This document shows, in pieces, positions 62,880 through 64,000 of a stretch of 64,000 nucleotides of DNA; the stretch's first letter is position 1; every line of letters begins with the position of its first letter. The DNA is from Flavobacteriales bacterium (GTDB lineage: Bacteria; Bacteroidota; Bacteroidia; UBA10329). The DNA is taken from assembly GCA_021739695.1 (NCBI GenBank), contig JAIPBM010000002.1:1-64000 (forward strand). The letters run 5' to 3'. The notes under the pieces are model-generated. The model had not been told where the DNA came from and ran no database searches. It worked only from the letters and a program-made list of their open reading frames with translations. The translations under genes were made by a program, and so were the position numbers.

Positions 62880-64000
62880 ATGAAGTGGGAACAACGTTTT
62901 ATCTGTTTGATTTTTTGTGTGTGGTCGGTGACCACACTAGCCCAAAATGCCAAGCTTGACAGCCTGAAGGCTAACTTGGAGAGTGCCCGTACGGATATTT
63001 ACAAACTGAATGCCCTGAACGAGCTGTGCCTAAACTATCTTTCAATAAACCCAGACACTTCGGAGCTGTACGCGAAACAAGGAATCCGCTTAGCTAAACA
63101 ACTAGGTTCAAAAACAGAGTTAACACGGGCTATAAGAAACAAGGCAGATGCCATTGCCCGTCAGGGCAAAGACAGCTTGGCGATAAGGATCTATGAAGAA
63201 GCCCTTGCAATAGAACCCTCTTCGAATGACAGCGCGCTTAGAGCGAACATATATGGCCAGATGGGAGGTGCGCACTACCATTTGGCCGACTATGATAAAG
63301 CCTTGACCGCATTTTTCAGTGCGCTCGAACTACTGAAGTCTGACTCTTTAAAGCAAACAAGGGCAGAAATTCTCAACAACATTGGTAATGTGTACTATTT
63401 CGTAAACATGCCAGAGGCGGTAAAGTATTACGAACAGTCACTGCAGATTCATCAGGAGATGGACAACTTGGAGGGCATCGCATCTCAGCTTGGTAATCTT
63501 GGGCTCATCTACATCAATACTAAAGATTACGAAAAGGCAATCAGCTATTCAGAACAGTCTCTCAAATATTACCGGAGCCTCGGTAATGACCGGAGCGTTG
63601 CCCGTTCTGCCGTAAATCTGGCCTATGCTTACAAAGAAGTGGGAAAAACAGGCTTGGCTCTCAGATACGCTAAAGAATCGCTAGAGATAGCCACGAGGCT
63701 GAATGTGGGACGCGCTATCGCCACATCTACCATCATGCTAGGCAATATCTATTTCAAGTTAGAGGATTATGGCGCTGCGATACAGTACTATGATAACGGG
63801 TTGAAAATGGTACGTGAATTAGGCATGCGGTCTTACGAATGGGAAACCATGTTTTTTTTGGCTGAATCATATCGACTTACTGGAGAGAAAGACAAGGCTC
63901 TTACTCTTTACCCTGAGGTAATCTCTCTTAAAGACAGTATCAATACGCAAGAATTGCTAGCTCTTACGGCTGAGAAAGACGCAAAATATCAATCGCTTCA
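62880..64000 (+). CDS. Secreted TPR protein, probably a TPR-type signalling protein (cut by window end)
   Basis: The frame is open from the ATG at 62880 to the end of the window (373 codons). Signal peptide MKWEQRFICLIFCVWSVTTL ending AQ, then at least eight TPR units of the tandem 40-residue type (ILNNIGNVYYFVNMPEAVKY, QLGNLGLIYINTKDYEKAIS, SAVNLAYAYKEVGKTGLALR, STIMLGNIYFKLEDYGAAIQ). In Bacteroidota this N-terminal layout usually continues into a transmembrane helix and a histidine kinase, LuxR-type or cyclase domain; none is visible before the edge. Confidence 0.85.
   Translation, partial: MKWEQRFICLIFCVWSVTTLAQNAKLDSLKANLESARTDIYKLNALNELCLNYLSINPDTSELYAKQGIRLAKQLGSKTELTRAIRNKADAIARQGKDSLAIRIYEEALAIEPSSNDSALRANIYGQMGGAHYHLADYDKALTAFFSALELLKSDSLKQTRAEILNNIGNVYYFVNMPEAVKYYEQSLQIHQEMDNLEGIASQLGNLGLIYINTKDYEKAISYSEQSLKYYRSLGNDRSVARSAVNLAYAYKEVGKTGLALRYAKESLEIATRLNVGRAIATSTIMLGNIYFKLEDYGAAIQYYDNGLKMVRELGMRSYEWETMFFLAESYRLTGEKDKALTLYPEVISLKDSINTQELLALTAEKDAKYQSL

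Overview
The window looks like chromosomal DNA of a Bacteroidota bacterium, most likely in or near Flavobacteriales. Evidence: three proteins with type A type IX secretion system (T9SS) sorting tails (a fourth tail on PorZ), two gliding-motility-type (CHU_C, type B) tails, two PorP/SprF membrane proteins, a PorZ homologue, SprB repeats, the Bacteroidota families DUF4292, DUF4476 and DUF4837, a DarA/DarB (flexirubin/dialkylresorcinol) locus, and several promoter-like matches to the Bacteroidota TTTG / TAnnTTTG pattern. No rRNA, tRNA, CRISPR array, transposase or prophage block was recognised. Many genes overlap by 1-4 bases and several use TTG or GTG starts.

Layout. 1-7.4 kb (minus strand) is one tightly packed operon: three collagen-like secreted proteins, a CHU_C protein, a PorP/SprF protein and the start of a fourth related secreted protein. 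7.4-9.4 kb carries a deoxyhypusine-synthase-like gene and an EamA transporter. 9.5-13.1 kb has a DUF4476 protein and a cassette resembling RiPP tailoring genes (PqqD, HprK-like kinase, Ser/His signal-peptidase-like protease, nucleotidyltransferase). 13.2-16.1 kb (minus) is an ACP / hotdog dehydratase / DarB / DarA operon. 16.3-28.7 kb holds a short ORF with a strong terminator, two T9SS cargo proteins, a CheR-type methyltransferase and a 2696-residue SprB-repeat adhesin coupled to its own PorP/SprF partner. 28.8-38.9 kb is a housekeeping and envelope run: flippase, dUTPase, TPR protein, DUF4292 lipoprotein, EnvC-like protein, TatA, GatA, LysM lytic transglycosylase and DUF4837 lipoprotein. 39-43.2 kb has a T9SS cargo protein, a small lipoprotein and a penicillin acylase.

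43.3-53.1 kb is the most unusual part. A TetR regulator with two matching operators precedes a Lol/MacB-like export operon (LolA-like protein, three FtsX-type permeases, one ATPase, one outer-membrane barrel). Every gap between the operon's genes is filled by a small element: three four-helix-bundle (23S-rRNA-intervening-sequence type) ORFs, one GxxExxY ORF and one DUF559 ORF. Each ORF is enclosed by its own complementary ends, so each transcript gap could fold as a long stem with the ORF in the loop. In the three four-helix-bundle elements the arms are iterated TTAG words that place stop codons in all three frames. Solitary copies of related arms occur at 8.4, 13.5 and 44.2 kb.

53.2-64 kb returns to ordinary content: a rhodanese and a small Cys-bearing membrane protein, an SGNH-like membrane protein, GtrA, RecO, PorZ, RNase R, PurF and the start of a TPR protein cut by the window end.
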